Positions 16,501 through 24,524 of a stretch of 64,000 nt of DNA are shown here, piece by piece. The stretch is from Sphingomonas sp. (GTDB taxonomy: Bacteria; Pseudomonadota; Alphaproteobacteria; Sphingomonadales; Sphingomonadaceae). The stretch lies in contig NZ_QFOB01000001.1 of assembly GCF_003248515.1 (NCBI RefSeq), positions 310,001 through 374,000 of the forward strand. Direction: 5' to 3'. The notes beneath the pieces were generated by a model. That model ran no database searches. It saw only the letters and a program-made list of their open reading frames with translations, and was not told the DNA's origin. Position 1 is the stretch's first letter; each line of letters starts with the position of its first letter. The translations under genes were made by a program, and so were the position numbers.

Positions 16501-18006
16501 TCATGCGTTCGGCCGGCCGGGAATGGCGATCGGGCCCGCCGCGTGCACCTGCCCCCAGATCCGCCGCCCGACCTTGTCCGCCTCGGCGATGAGCGCAGGT
16601 TCATCGAGCGAGAGGATTCTGCCCTCCCGCATCAGGAAGCGGCCATCCACCATGCTGGCGACAATGTCCGACGGCTGGCCATTGTGAATCCAGGCGGAAA
16701 GGATGCGGCCGCACGGCACGAGATAGGCGCGCTGCGTATCCAGAACGATCAGATCGGCCTTCTTGCCCACCTCGATCGATCCGGTCAGCGATCGATGCCC
16801 AAGCGCGGTGGCGCCGCCCAGCGTGGCATCCTCGAACATGTCTTCCGGCTGGGGCAGCACGCCCGGAAACGGATCGTTGCGGCTGATCCGCTCCGTCAGC
16901 AGCGCCGTGCGCATGACGGAGAAGACATCGTTGGTGTTGTTGTCCGTCCCGTTCGCGATCCCCGCCCCCGCTGCGCGCAGCCGCGCGATGGGCGGGATCA
17001 CGCCGCGATTGGCCGCCATGCCGGCCTGATGCGAGATCATCGTCTTCGTGCGGCCGAGCAGCGCGATATCGGCATCGTCCAGATAGCGGCAATGCGCGGC
17101 GAACAGGCGCGGCCCCAGGAAGCCGGCCCGATCGAGGAAAGCGGGCGGGCTCATGCCCCACCAGCGCTTCATGAAATCCACCTCGGCCACGCTCTGTGAC
17201 AGGTGGATCGTGTAACTCAGTCCGTGCTTGTCGGCGAAGGCGCGGACATCGCGCAGCAATTCGGGCGAGGAGGTTTCCGCCAGGGCGGCTGCGGGAAAGA
17301 CGCTGATCCGGCCGCCATCGGCGCCATGCCACCGGGAATGGAGCGATTCGATCCGCGCCATCCCCTCTTCCCGCTTCCTCTGCGAGAAAATCGGCCGGAC
17401 GCTGGCGGCGAGCCCTTCGGGCGCCATGGGACCGGCCACATTCTCGCTGTCGCGCACCGATTCGGCGAAGACCATGCGGAGCCCCGATCCGGCGAGCGCC
17501 TCGGCATGCGGCGCGATGCCGGAAACATTTTCGACGAGGGTGGTGGTTCCGGTGCGAATCGCCTCCAGCGCGCCGATCGTGACCATCAGCCGGCGCTCGT
17601 CGGGCGAAAGCAGGCTCTCCGGCGTCAGCTTCAGCCGGGCCGAATTGGGAAAGCCGAAATCCTCGTTGAAGCCGCGCGCGATCGTGGCCGAAAGATGCGC
17701 GTGGCAATTGACCAGCCCGGGCAGCAACACCTTGCCGCGCCCGTCATGGATCTCCGCATCGGGATGGGCGGCGCGCAATGCATCCGTCCCGTCGATCGCG
17801 GCAATCCTGTCGCCCACCACCAGCAGGGCCGCGTCCTCGCGAACGCGATCCCCGATGAGGATGCCGATGTGGGTGAAGAGAATCGGCCGCTGCGAGCCGC
17901 CGGCGGCCATTGCCGGCGCCGAAGCCGCGAAGGCCGCCGCACCGATACCCGCGGCCGCCAGCATCTCACGCCGGTTCAGCCCCGGACGCCCTTCCGCCTG
18001 CTCCAT
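16501..18006 (-). CDS. Tat-exported metal-dependent amidohydrolase (ATZ/TRZ-like)
   Basis: The 501-residue protein has a twin-arginine signal (GLNRREMLAAAGIGAAAF, cleavage near AMA) and an amidohydrolase barrel. Metal ligands visible are H102 and H104 (VNCHAHLS), H268 (TIHLSQ) and D355 (NGTDNN); H305 is in FAAHCRYL. The residue three after H268, usually the catalytic Glu of deaminase-type members, is Gln271. It lies 85 bases upstream of the flavin amine oxidase on the same strand, so the three exported proteins may form one pathway acting on a nitrogen compound outside the cytoplasm. The substrate is unknown. Confidence 0.83.
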   Translation of the reverse strand: MEQAEGRPGLNRREMLAAAGIGAAAFAASAPAMAAGGSQRPILFTHIGILIGDRVREDAALLVVGDRIAAIDGTDALRAAHPDAEIHDGRGKVLLPGLVNCHAHLSATIARGFNEDFGFPNSARLKLTPESLLSPDERRLMVTIGALEAIRTGTTTLVENVSGIAPHAEALAGSGLRMVFAESVRDSENVAGPMAPEGLAASVRPIFSQRKREEGMARIESLHSRWHGADGGRISVFPAAALAETSSPELLRDVRAFADKHGLSYTIHLSQSVAEVDFMKRWWGMSPPAFLDRAGFLGPRLFAAHCRYLDDADIALLGRTKTMISHQAGMAANRGVIPPIARLRAAGAGIANGTDNNTNDVFSVMRTALLTERISRNDPFPGVLPQPEDMFEDATLGGATALGHRSLTGSIEVGKKADLIVLDTQRAYLVPCGRILSAWIHNGQPSDIVASMVDGRFLMREGRILSLDEPALIAEADKVGRRIWGQVHAAGPIAIPGRPNA

Positions 18007-18086
18007 TTCACCCCCCTCATCGCCCCTTCAGGGCATTGGGGGCGAGGCGGAAAATCGAGTCAATCGGACGGCTGCTATTCGATGCT

Positions 18087-18284
18087 TTACGTCGCGGGAG
18101 GGGGCGTAAAGAGCATCACGAGGGCGAAAATCACACCCGGCAGCCACCAGAAGAGCGTGAGCACGGCCGAGATCCAGAATGCCGGGCCGAATCCCCGCGC
18201 GAGATACACGGCCAGCGGCGGTAGCAGGACGGCGGCGATCAGAGCGCCGATCGAAGGGCGCGCGGGAGGATTCGCGACCTCCAT
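18087..18284 (-). CDS. YqaE/Pmp3-family small membrane protein
   Basis: The 65-residue protein has two hydrophobic segments. It shows the Pmp3/YqaE pattern: ALIAAVLLPPLAVYLARG in the first helix, then FWISAVLTLFWWLPGVIFAL. These proteins sit in the plasma membrane and are often induced by salt or other stress. Its ATG overlaps the stop of the gene upstream (ATGA), so both are cotranslated. Confidence 0.85.
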   Translation of the reverse strand: MEVANPPARPSIGALIAAVLLPPLAVYLARGFGPAFWISAVLTLFWWLPGVIFALVMLFTPPPAT

Positions 18285-18547
18285 CAGTCCGGCTTCCGTA
18301 CGGCAACGGTAGGCACCTCCACCGAAGTCTGCTTGGTGGCGACCTTCACCTCCGGCACGGACACGGCTTCGTTGCGGGAGCCAAGGGAGATCGAACCGGC
18401 ATCGGCACTGACGCGGGGCAGCGAGCCGCCGGAAACCGCGATCTTCGGCATTTCGCCAGGCGTGGCGGAGAATTTGAAGAATCCCGTGGCGACGCCGATG
18501 ATGCCCAGAATCACGACGAGGGCGAGAAGCGAAACGATCGCGCGCAT
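18284..18547 (-). CDS. small single-pass membrane protein of unknown function
   Basis: An 87-residue protein begins with a hydrophobic helix (IVSLLALVVILGIIGVATGFF) followed by a polar tail rich in Val/Ser/Ala with repeated acidic and basic residues (SVPEVKVATKQTSVEVPTVAV). The tail probably faces the periplasm. It overlaps the YqaE-like gene by 4 bases. I do not recognise a family. The longer frame to 18973 is antisense to rpmB and not real. Confidence 0.7.
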   Translation of the reverse strand: MRAIVSLLALVVILGIIGVATGFFKFSATPGEMPKIAVSGGSLPRVSADAGSISLGSRNEAVSVPEVKVATKQTSVEVPTVAVRKPD

Positions 18548-18698
18548 GACAGACGAATCCTTTCCGATATTATCATCGGACAACGGTTCGCCCCCGTTCC
18601 GGTTGCAGCGAATGCGCCTGCAACCTTGACGCACCGCGCCATGTCCCTTAAGGGGCGCGACCTTCCGGGAAACACCGATCTTTACGGGATTTGAGCGC

Positions 18699-18986
18699 AT
18701 GGCGCGTATTTGCGAGCTGACCGGCAAGGGTCGGCAGGTGGGCCACAATGTGTCCCACGCTAACAACAAGACCAAGCGGACGTTCCTGCCGAACCTGCAG
18801 AACGTGACGCTGATTTCCGATTCCCTGGGCAAGGGCGTGCGCCTGCGTGTCTCCACGCACGGCCTGCGCTCTGTCGAGCATGTCGGCGGCCTCGACAACT
18901 GGCTGCTGAAGACCTCGGCCGAGAAGCTCTCGCTGCGCGCCCGTCGCCTGAAGCGCGAGATCGAGAAGTCCAAGATCGCTGCCTGA
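18699..18986 (+). CDS. rpmB: 50S ribosomal protein L28
   Basis: The 95-residue protein has the L28 N-terminus MARICELTGKGRQVGHNVSH, the NNKTKRTFLPN motif and a basic C-terminal helix. It is the usual long alphaproteobacterial form. It is transcribed alone, divergently from the small membrane protein pair, and followed by a stem-loop at 18998-19016. Confidence 0.98.
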   Translation: MARICELTGKGRQVGHNVSHANNKTKRTFLPNLQNVTLISDSLGKGVRLRVSTHGLRSVEHVGGLDNWLLKTSAEKLSLRARRLKREIEKSKIAA

Positions 18987-18997
18987 ATGGTGCCCCG

Positions 18998-19016
18998 GCG
19001 GAGGCTGAACCTCCGC
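18998..19016 (+). terminator. stem-loop after rpmB
   Basis: GCGGAGG-CTGAA-CCTCCGC is a perfect 7-base stem with a 5-base loop, 12 bases after the rpmB stop. There is no U-run, so it may be an attenuator or RNA-stability element instead of a strict intrinsic terminator. Confidence 0.5.
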
Positions 19017-19043
19017 TAACGGCTCCATTCAGATGCCACTCAG

Positions 19044-19071
19044 CCGCGAATCGCTACAAAGCGATTCGTGG
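19044..19071. other. strong 12-bp hairpin upstream of the glycine-zipper gene
   Basis: CCGCGAATCGCT and AGCGATTCGTGG pair (one G-U) around an ACAA tetraloop, about 50 bases before the next start codon. It may end the rpmB transcript or form the 5' leader of the next gene. It is not followed by a U-tract. Confidence 0.5.
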
Positions 19072-19123
19072 ATGGGGACTGTCCCATCCCCGGCATGTTT
19101 GCCGTGGTGCTAGGAGAGTGGCG

Positions 19124-19513
19124 ATGTTCAGGCAGATCGGCTTTGCTGCGGCGATGCTCGCCGCCGCCGCTGCCGTGCCCGCTGCGGCCGATGCCCAGCG
19201 CTGGCAGGGCAACCGTGGCTATTATCAGCAGATCGATCAGCGCGGCTACGAGCGCGACGGCTATGATCGTGGCGATTCGCGTCGCGGCTATGGCTATGAT
19301 GATCGCGGCTATCAGCGCGGCCCGGGCAACGACCGGCGCGGCTATCGCGGCCGTGGCCGGTGCGACAAGGGCACGGGCGGCACGATCATCGGCGCGATCG
19401 CCGGTGGCCTTCTGGGCAATTCGGTGGCGGGCCGCGGCGATCGCGGCGTCGGCACCATCGTGGGCGCGGGCGTAGGCGCGCTGGCGGGTCGCGCAATCGA
19501 TCGGGATTGCTGA
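19124..19513 (+). CDS. exported glycine-zipper 2TM protein
   Basis: The 129-residue protein has a Sec signal peptide (FAAAMLAAAAAVPAAADA), then a Tyr/Gly/Arg/Asp-rich repeat region (RGYERDGYDRGDSRRGYGYDDRGYQRG when pieced together, about residues 30-75). A glycine-zipper membrane segment follows, GTIIGAIAGGLLGN and GVGTIVGAGVGALAGRAIDRDC. Such Rick_17kDa-type proteins sit in the outer membrane or envelope. The ATG at 19124 follows AGGAGAG at a good distance. Confidence 0.85.
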   Translation: MFRQIGFAAAMLAAAAAVPAAADAQRWQGNRGYYQQIDQRGYERDGYDRGDSRRGYGYDDRGYQRGPGNDRRGYRGRGRCDKGTGGTIIGAIAGGLLGNSVAGRGDRGVGTIVGAGVGALAGRAIDRDC

Positions 19514-19534
19514 GAGCGATCCTTTCAGATCATC

Positions 19535-19634
19535 CCCGCACAGGCGGGATACCGATGATCCCATCCGATTCGCCGGCAGCAGCGGGCTCCTGCTCCCGCA
19601 GGGGCGCCGGCAATCGGATTTGCGGGATACCGAT
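19535..19634. repeat. duplicated 13-mer flanking a long hairpin between convergent genes
   Basis: GCGGGATACCGAT occurs at 19544-19556 and again at 19622-19634, the second ending at the cobT stop codon. Between them, 19565-19617 can fold into a long hairpin: CCGATTCGCCGGC pairs with GCCGGCAATCGG with one bulge, plus an inner GCGGG/CCCGC stem. A smaller CCGC-ACAG-GCGG hairpin lies just before the first copy. The position between convergent genes suits a bidirectional terminator or a REP-like element. Confidence 0.55.
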
Positions 19635-21463
19635 CAGGCGTCGTCGAACAGGCCGGCCAGCTGCTCGATCATCGTGCCGCCAAGCTGCTCGGCATCCATG
19701 ATCGTCACCGCGCGCGCATAATAACGCGTCACGTCATGGCCGATACCGATGGCGACCAATTGCGCGGGCGAACGGCTTTCGATCCAGGCGATCACCTGCC
19801 GCAGATGCCGCTCCAGATAGCTTCCCGAATTCACCGAGAGCGTGGAATCGTCCACCGGCGCGCCATCGGAGATCACCATCAGGATCTTGCGCTCCTCCGG
19901 CCGCGCCATCAGGCGATTGTGCGCCCAGAGCAGCGCCTCGCCGTCGATATTCTCCTTGAGCAGCCCCTCGCGCATCATCAGCCCGAGATTCTTGCGCGCG
20001 CGGCGATAGGGCTCGTCCGCGCGCTTGTAGACGATGTGGCGCAGATCGTTGAGCCGGCCCGGTGAGGCCGGGCGGCCCGCGGCGAGCCACGCCTCGCGCG
20101 ATTGACCGCCCTTCCACGCGCGCGTGGTGAAACCCAGTATCTCGACCTTCACGCCGCACCGTTCCAGCGTGCGCGCCATGATGTCCGCCGAGATCGCCGC
20201 GATCGAGATGGGGCGGCCGCGCATCGAGCCCGAATTGTCGATCAGCAGGCTCACGATCGTATCGCGGAAATCCGTCTCGCGCTCGATCTTGTAGGACAGC
20301 GAGTGGCCGGGGCTGACGACGATGCGCGCGAGCCGCGCCGCATCCAGCAGCCCCTCCTCCTGATCGAAATCCCAGCTGCGGCTCTGCTGCGCCATCAGCC
20401 GGCGCTGGAGCCGGTTGGCGAGCTTCGTCACCGCGCCCTGCAAATGGGTGAGCTGCTGATCCAGATAGGCGCGAAGCCGGGTGAGCTCTTCCTCGGTGCA
20501 GAGTTCGGTCGCCTCCACCACCTCGTCGAAGCGGGTCGTGTAGCTCTGATAGTCGAGCGTGCCGGGCATGTCGCCGCCCGGGCGATTCGGGCGGGTCGGC
20601 AGCATGCCGTCCTGCCCATCCTCGTCCATTTCGCTGTCGCCCTCGAAATCGCCGTCCTGCTCCTCCTGGCCGGCGGCATCCTGCTCGCTATCCTGGCCCT
20701 GCTCGGCGCGCTGCTCCGCCTGCGTCTGATCCGAATCGCCGGGCTGTTCCTGATCCTGCTCGCTCTCGCCGGATTCCTCCGCTTCGTCCTGGCCATCCGA
20801 TTCGTTCGCGTCGTCGGGCTCGTTCGGCGCGATTTCGGCCTCCACGAGCTGCAGATCCTGCAGCAGCCGGCTGGCCAGCGCGGCAAAGGCGGATTGATCG
20901 TCGAGCGCGAGGCCCAGCGCATCCAGCCCGCCACCGGCCTTGTCCTCGATCCAGTCGCGCACGAAATCCAGCCCGGCCCGCGCGGATGCGGGCGGCGCGT
21001 CCCCGGTCAGCCGCTCGCGCACCATCAGCGCGACGGCGGTGCTGAGCGGGACTTCGGCCTTGGAGCGTGCACGCGTCAGCGGATCGGAGCGCAGACGCGT
21101 TTCCAGCGCATGGGTGAGGTTCGCGCGCACGCCCTCCATCGCCCGCGCGCCCAGCGCCTCCACCCGCGCCTGCTCCACCGCATCGAACACGGCGCGCGCG
21201 GTGGCTTCGGCGGGCGCGTTGCGGGCGTGGAGCGCCGCATCATGATAGCGTTCGCGCAATGCGAAGCTGTCCGCGAAGCCCCGCGCCTCGGCCACCTGCT
21301 CCGCCGGAAGCCCCCGCCCCGGCATCGGCACGCGCACCTGCTTGAACGAGGAGGAGGGCGCCTCGGAGGTGAAGCTCAGCTCCAGCTCCGGCTCATGCGC
21401 CATCGCCCGCGCGGTGCCCGCCAGCACCTCGCGAAAGGCTTCGATGGGCGTGCGTTCGGCCAT
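19634..21463 (-). CDS. cobT: cobaltochelatase subunit CobT (VWA domain)
   Basis: The 609-residue protein has the CobT N-terminal region, a long acidic Glu/Asp/Gln-rich linker (about residues 215-290), and a C-terminal VWA domain with the MIDAS motif DNSGSMRG. With CobS it forms the AAA+ motor module of aerobic cobalt insertion into hydrogenobyrinic a,c-diamide. CobN, the large catalytic subunit, is not in the window. It starts 3 bases after the cobS stop. Confidence 0.95.
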   Translation of the reverse strand: MAERTPIEAFREVLAGTARAMAHEPELELSFTSEAPSSSFKQVRVPMPGRGLPAEQVAEARGFADSFALRERYHDAALHARNAPAEATARAVFDAVEQARVEALGARAMEGVRANLTHALETRLRSDPLTRARSKAEVPLSTAVALMVRERLTGDAPPASARAGLDFVRDWIEDKAGGGLDALGLALDDQSAFAALASRLLQDLQLVEAEIAPNEPDDANESDGQDEAEESGESEQDQEQPGDSDQTQAEQRAEQGQDSEQDAAGQEEQDGDFEGDSEMDEDGQDGMLPTRPNRPGGDMPGTLDYQSYTTRFDEVVEATELCTEEELTRLRAYLDQQLTHLQGAVTKLANRLQRRLMAQQSRSWDFDQEEGLLDAARLARIVVSPGHSLSYKIERETDFRDTIVSLLIDNSGSMRGRPISIAAISADIMARTLERCGVKVEILGFTTRAWKGGQSREAWLAAGRPASPGRLNDLRHIVYKRADEPYRRARKNLGLMMREGLLKENIDGEALLWAHNRLMARPEERKILMVISDGAPVDDSTLSVNSGSYLERHLRQVIAWIESRSPAQLVAIGIGHDVTRYYARAVTIMDAEQLGGTMIEQLAGLFDDA

Positions 21464-21466
21464 CGC

Positions 21467-22471
21467 CTATTTCTTGGCCACGACGCTTTCGGGCAATTCC
21501 TTGCCGAACACGCGCTGATAATATTCGGCCACCAGCGCGCGCTCCGCCTCGTCGCACTTGTTGAGGAAGGAAAGGCGGAAGGCAAAGCCGATATCGCCGA
21601 AGATCAGAGCATTCTGCGCCCACGAGATCACGGTGCGGGGCGACATAACGGTGGAAATGTCGCCGGCCATGAAGCCCTGGCGCGTCAGCTCGGCGACCTT
21701 GACCATGTTGTCGACCGTCTTCTTGCCCTCCGGCTTGTCATATTCGCCGCTCTTGGCGAGCACGATCCGCGCCTCGGTGGCGGCCGGCAGATAATTGAGC
21801 GTGATGACGATGTTCCAGCGATCCATCTGGCCCTGATTGATCTGCTGGGTGCCGTGATAGAGGCCGGTCGTGTCGCCCAGGCCCACCGTGTTGGCGGTGG
21901 CGAACAGGCGGAACCACGGGTTCGGGCGGATCACGCGATTCTGATCGAGCAGCGTGAGCTTGCCCTCCGTTTCCAGCACGCGCTGGATCACGAACATCAC
22001 ATCCGGCCGGCCGGCATCATATTCGTCGAATACGAGCGCCGAAGGCGTCTGCAGCGCCCAGGGCAGCAGGCCTTCGCGGAATTCCGTCACCTGCTGGCCA
22101 TCGCGCAGCACGATCGCATCGCGCCCGATCAGGTCGATACGGCTGATATGCGCATCCAGATTGATGCGGATGCACGGCCAGTTCAGGCGCGCGGCAACCT
22201 GCTCGATATGGCTGGATTTGCCGGTGCCGTGATAGCCCTGCACCATCACGCGGCGATTGAAGGCGAAGCCGGCGCAGATGGCGAGCGTGGTTTCCGGATC
22301 GAACACATAGGCCGGATCCAGATCGGGCACGCGCTCGTCCGCTTCGGAAAAAGCGGGCACCTCCAGATCGCTGTCGATGCCGAACAGGTCGCGCACCTTG
22401 ACCATCTTGTCCGGCGCATCGAGCACCGTCGCGTCGCGACTGTCGGGCTGGACGTTGGGGATGTCGGTCAT
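21467..22471 (-). CDS. cobS: cobaltochelatase subunit CobS (AAA+ ATPase)
   Basis: The 334-residue MoxR-like AAA+ ATPase has Walker A GYHGTGKSSH, Walker B ALVFDEYDAG, sensor and Arg-finger regions (LFATANTVGLGD, MDRWNIVITLNYL). It would form the hexameric ring that works with CobT. The family is near universal in alphaproteobacteria, where cobS/cobT commonly lie beside a J-domain gene and bolA. Here those genes are separated by the HxlR block. Confidence 0.96.
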   Translation of the reverse strand: MTDIPNVQPDSRDATVLDAPDKMVKVRDLFGIDSDLEVPAFSEADERVPDLDPAYVFDPETTLAICAGFAFNRRVMVQGYHGTGKSSHIEQVAARLNWPCIRINLDAHISRIDLIGRDAIVLRDGQQVTEFREGLLPWALQTPSALVFDEYDAGRPDVMFVIQRVLETEGKLTLLDQNRVIRPNPWFRLFATANTVGLGDTTGLYHGTQQINQGQMDRWNIVITLNYLPAATEARIVLAKSGEYDKPEGKKTVDNMVKVAELTRQGFMAGDISTVMSPRTVISWAQNALIFGDIGFAFRLSFLNKCDEAERALVAEYYQRVFGKELPESVVAKK

Positions 22472-22569
22472 GCGATCCTCGAAGACTTCAAAATCGGGGC
22501 ACGGAAAGGCCGGTGCCTCGCCCGGTGCCTAAGCAGGCGGCGCGGTGATCGCAATGCTTCATTCGGCCC

Positions 22570-23262
22570 TCAGATTTTGGCCGGCAACTCGAACAATGCC
22601 GCGAATCGAGCCGCGAGCGCGCGATCGCCGCCGATGCGCAGCCGGCCATCGGCCTCCATCGGCTCGGGCGGCATCTTGCCATAGAGAAAGGCGAGGATCG
22701 GCAGGGCTTGCTCGGCCTCGATCGTCAGATCCGGCTGCCCGGCATGGCCGCGGCTCACCTCGATCCTGTCCCCTCCCACCTCGGCGGAGAAATGGTCCGC
22801 GCCCAGCCGCAGGCCGAGCGCGAAGGCCAGATCGCCCATCCGCCCCGGCACCAGCAGGGTGCGCATCGACATCATCAGCGAAGCCCCGCTCATGAAGGCG
22901 GAGGGATCGTGCAGCGGCGAACGCGTGGCCCATTTGCCCAGCGCCATGATCGCCGTCTCGCTTTCACGCCCCCACGCCGTGAGATCATAGACCTGTACAT
23001 TGGCGGGCGCGGGCAGCCGGCGGCGGATCAGGATCGCGGCCTCTTCCAGGCTTTCCAGCCGCTGCGTCAGCACGTTCGCGCTGATCCCCGGCAGGCTCGC
23101 CTTCAGTTCGCCGAAGCGGCGGGGGCCGTACATCAGCTCGCGCACGATCAGCATCGACCAGCGTTCGCCCACCAGCTCCAGCGCCAGCGCCGTGCCGCAG
23201 GCATCGTCATACCACCGTTTCGGCGTCCTTTTTTCGGCGTCAGTCACTTTTTCTAACTTCAT
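22570..23262 (-). CDS. HxlR-family transcriptional regulator with C-terminal SCP2-like domain
   Basis: The 230-residue protein has a winged helix of the HxlR/MarR-like family: ACGTALALELVGERWSMLIVREL, then FGELKASLPGISANVLTQRL, then the wing. A C-terminal domain of about 110 residues resembles a sterol-carrier/SCP2 fold and may bind a ligand. It is divergent from the VOC-GST-DUF1428 gene block and probably controls it. Two operator-like palindromes lie over its start. A GTG five codons further in (23247) may be the true start. Confidence 0.9.
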   Translation of the reverse strand: MKLEKVTDAEKRTPKRWYDDACGTALALELVGERWSMLIVRELMYGPRRFGELKASLPGISANVLTQRLESLEEAAILIRRRLPAPANVQVYDLTAWGRESETAIMALGKWATRSPLHDPSAFMSGASLMMSMRTLLVPGRMGDLAFALGLRLGADHFSAEVGGDRIEVSRGHAGQPDLTIEAEQALPILAFLYGKMPPEPMEADGRLRIGGDRALAARFAALFELPAKI

Positions 23263-23279
23263 AGTTGTTTTTAATAACT
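23242..23279. promoter_or_regulatory. tandem 17-bp palindromes, probable HxlR operators
   Basis: AGTCACTTTTTCTAACT (23242-23258) and AGTTGTTTTTAATAACT (23263-23279) are two imperfect palindromes of equal length. They share the AGT...AACT ends and a T-rich centre, and their starts are exactly 21 bases apart, two helical turns. They cover the hxlR start region and lie 48-85 bases before the VOC gene. The region is much more AT-rich than its surroundings. Confidence 0.6.
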
Positions 23280-23326
23280 CACATTGTCATCCTGAGCAAA
23301 TCGAATCGGCGCAAAGGAGAGTGACG

Positions 23327-23764
23327 ATGGCGAAAACGATCTTCGTGAACCTGCCCGTGGCGGACGTGGCGAAGGCGACCGCCTTCTACGAGGCGATCGG
23401 CTTCGAGAAGAACGCGATGTTCTCCAACGAGAAGGCGTCGGCAATGGTCTGGTCCGACGCGATCTACGTGATGCTGCTGGGCCATGATTTCTATCGCACC
23501 TTCACCAGCAAGGAGATCATCGACGCGCGGACGGTGAGCGGCGCGCTCTACGCTTATGCGTTCGACAGCCGCGCCGATGTGGACGCCTTCACCGAAAAGG
23601 CGCTGGCGGCGGGCGGGCGCGAGTTGCACGATCCGGAGGATCTGGGCTTCATGTATTCGCGCGCCTTCGAGGATCTCGACGGCCACGGCTACGGCCCCTT
23701 CTTCATGGATATGGCGGCCGCCGCGCAGACGATGGGCGAGGCGGCGGAGCAGGTTCCGGCCTGA
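23327..23764 (+). CDS. VOC-family (glyoxalase-like) protein
   Basis: The 145-residue protein is a single vicinal-oxygen-chelate unit: IFVNLPVADVAKATAFYEAIGF at the N-terminus, and DGHGYGPFFMDM at the C-terminus. This subgroup (sometimes annotated extradiol dioxygenase or lactoylglutathione-lyase-like) often lacks a proven activity. A good GGAGAG ribosome site precedes the ATG. It is first in the block facing away from hxlR. Confidence 0.85.
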   Translation: MAKTIFVNLPVADVAKATAFYEAIGFEKNAMFSNEKASAMVWSDAIYVMLLGHDFYRTFTSKEIIDARTVSGALYAYAFDSRADVDAFTEKALAAGGRELHDPEDLGFMYSRAFEDLDGHGYGPFFMDMAAAAQTMGEAAEQVPA

Positions 23765-23837
23765 CCGCACGCGGACCCGGCCGCGCGACGAACGGATCCG
23801 CGCGCCCGTGCGTTCAACCGAAAACGGGAGAGAGAGG

Positions 23838-24524
23838 ATGAAACCTGTCATCACCGCCTATGACTGGGTGCCCGATTTCGCCAAGGGCCAGGTGCGCGAT
23901 CTGCGCGTGCGCTGGGCGCTGGAGGAAGTGGGCCAGCCCTATGACGTGCGCTATCTGAGCCAGGGCGCACAGAAGCGGCCCGAGCATCGCACCCTGCAAC
24001 CTTATGGTCAGGTGCCGACCTATGAGGGCGATGGCACCGCCCTTTTCGAATCCGGTGCGATCGTGCTGCACATCGCCGAAACGCGGGCCGGGCTGCTGCC
24101 CGCCGACCCCGCCGGCCGCGCCAAGGCGCTGGAATGGAGCTTTGCCGCGATCAACTCGGTCGAGCCCTTCATCATGGATCATGCGATGTGCACCGCCTTC
24201 GAGGCGGACAAGCCCTGGTCCGCGCCGCGCCTGCCGGGCGTGGAGAAACGGATCGCGGATCGCTTCGCCCGGACGGCCGATCGGCTGGGCGACCGGCAAT
24301 GGTATGACGGCGCGTTCAGCGCGGGCGATCTGCTGATGATCGCGGTCCTGCGCATCATGGACGGGGATCCGCTGTTGAAGGCGCAGCCCATGCTGGAAGC
24401 CTATGTGGCGCGCGGGACGGAGCGCCCCGCCTTCCAGCGCGCGCTGGCGGCGCAGATGGCGGGCTTCACCGGCCAGCCGCCGGCCGGCTGGCGCGAACCG
24501 CCAAGGCAGGAGGCGGGGGCATGA
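23838..24524 (+). CDS. glutathione S-transferase family protein
   Basis: The 228-residue protein has a thioredoxin-like N-terminal domain (RVRWALEEVGQPYDVRYL; cis-Pro in YGQVPTYEGDGTALFESGAI) and an all-helical C-terminal domain. It starts 73 bases after the VOC gene behind GAGAGAGG. It may conjugate or isomerise a substrate with glutathione, in line with VOC proteins in the same block. The substrate is unknown. Confidence 0.9.
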   Translation: MKPVITAYDWVPDFAKGQVRDLRVRWALEEVGQPYDVRYLSQGAQKRPEHRTLQPYGQVPTYEGDGTALFESGAIVLHIAETRAGLLPADPAGRAKALEWSFAAINSVEPFIMDHAMCTAFEADKPWSAPRLPGVEKRIADRFARTADRLGDRQWYDGAFSAGDLLMIAVLRIMDGDPLLKAQPMLEAYVARGTERPAFQRALAAQMAGFTGQPPAGWREPPRQEAGA

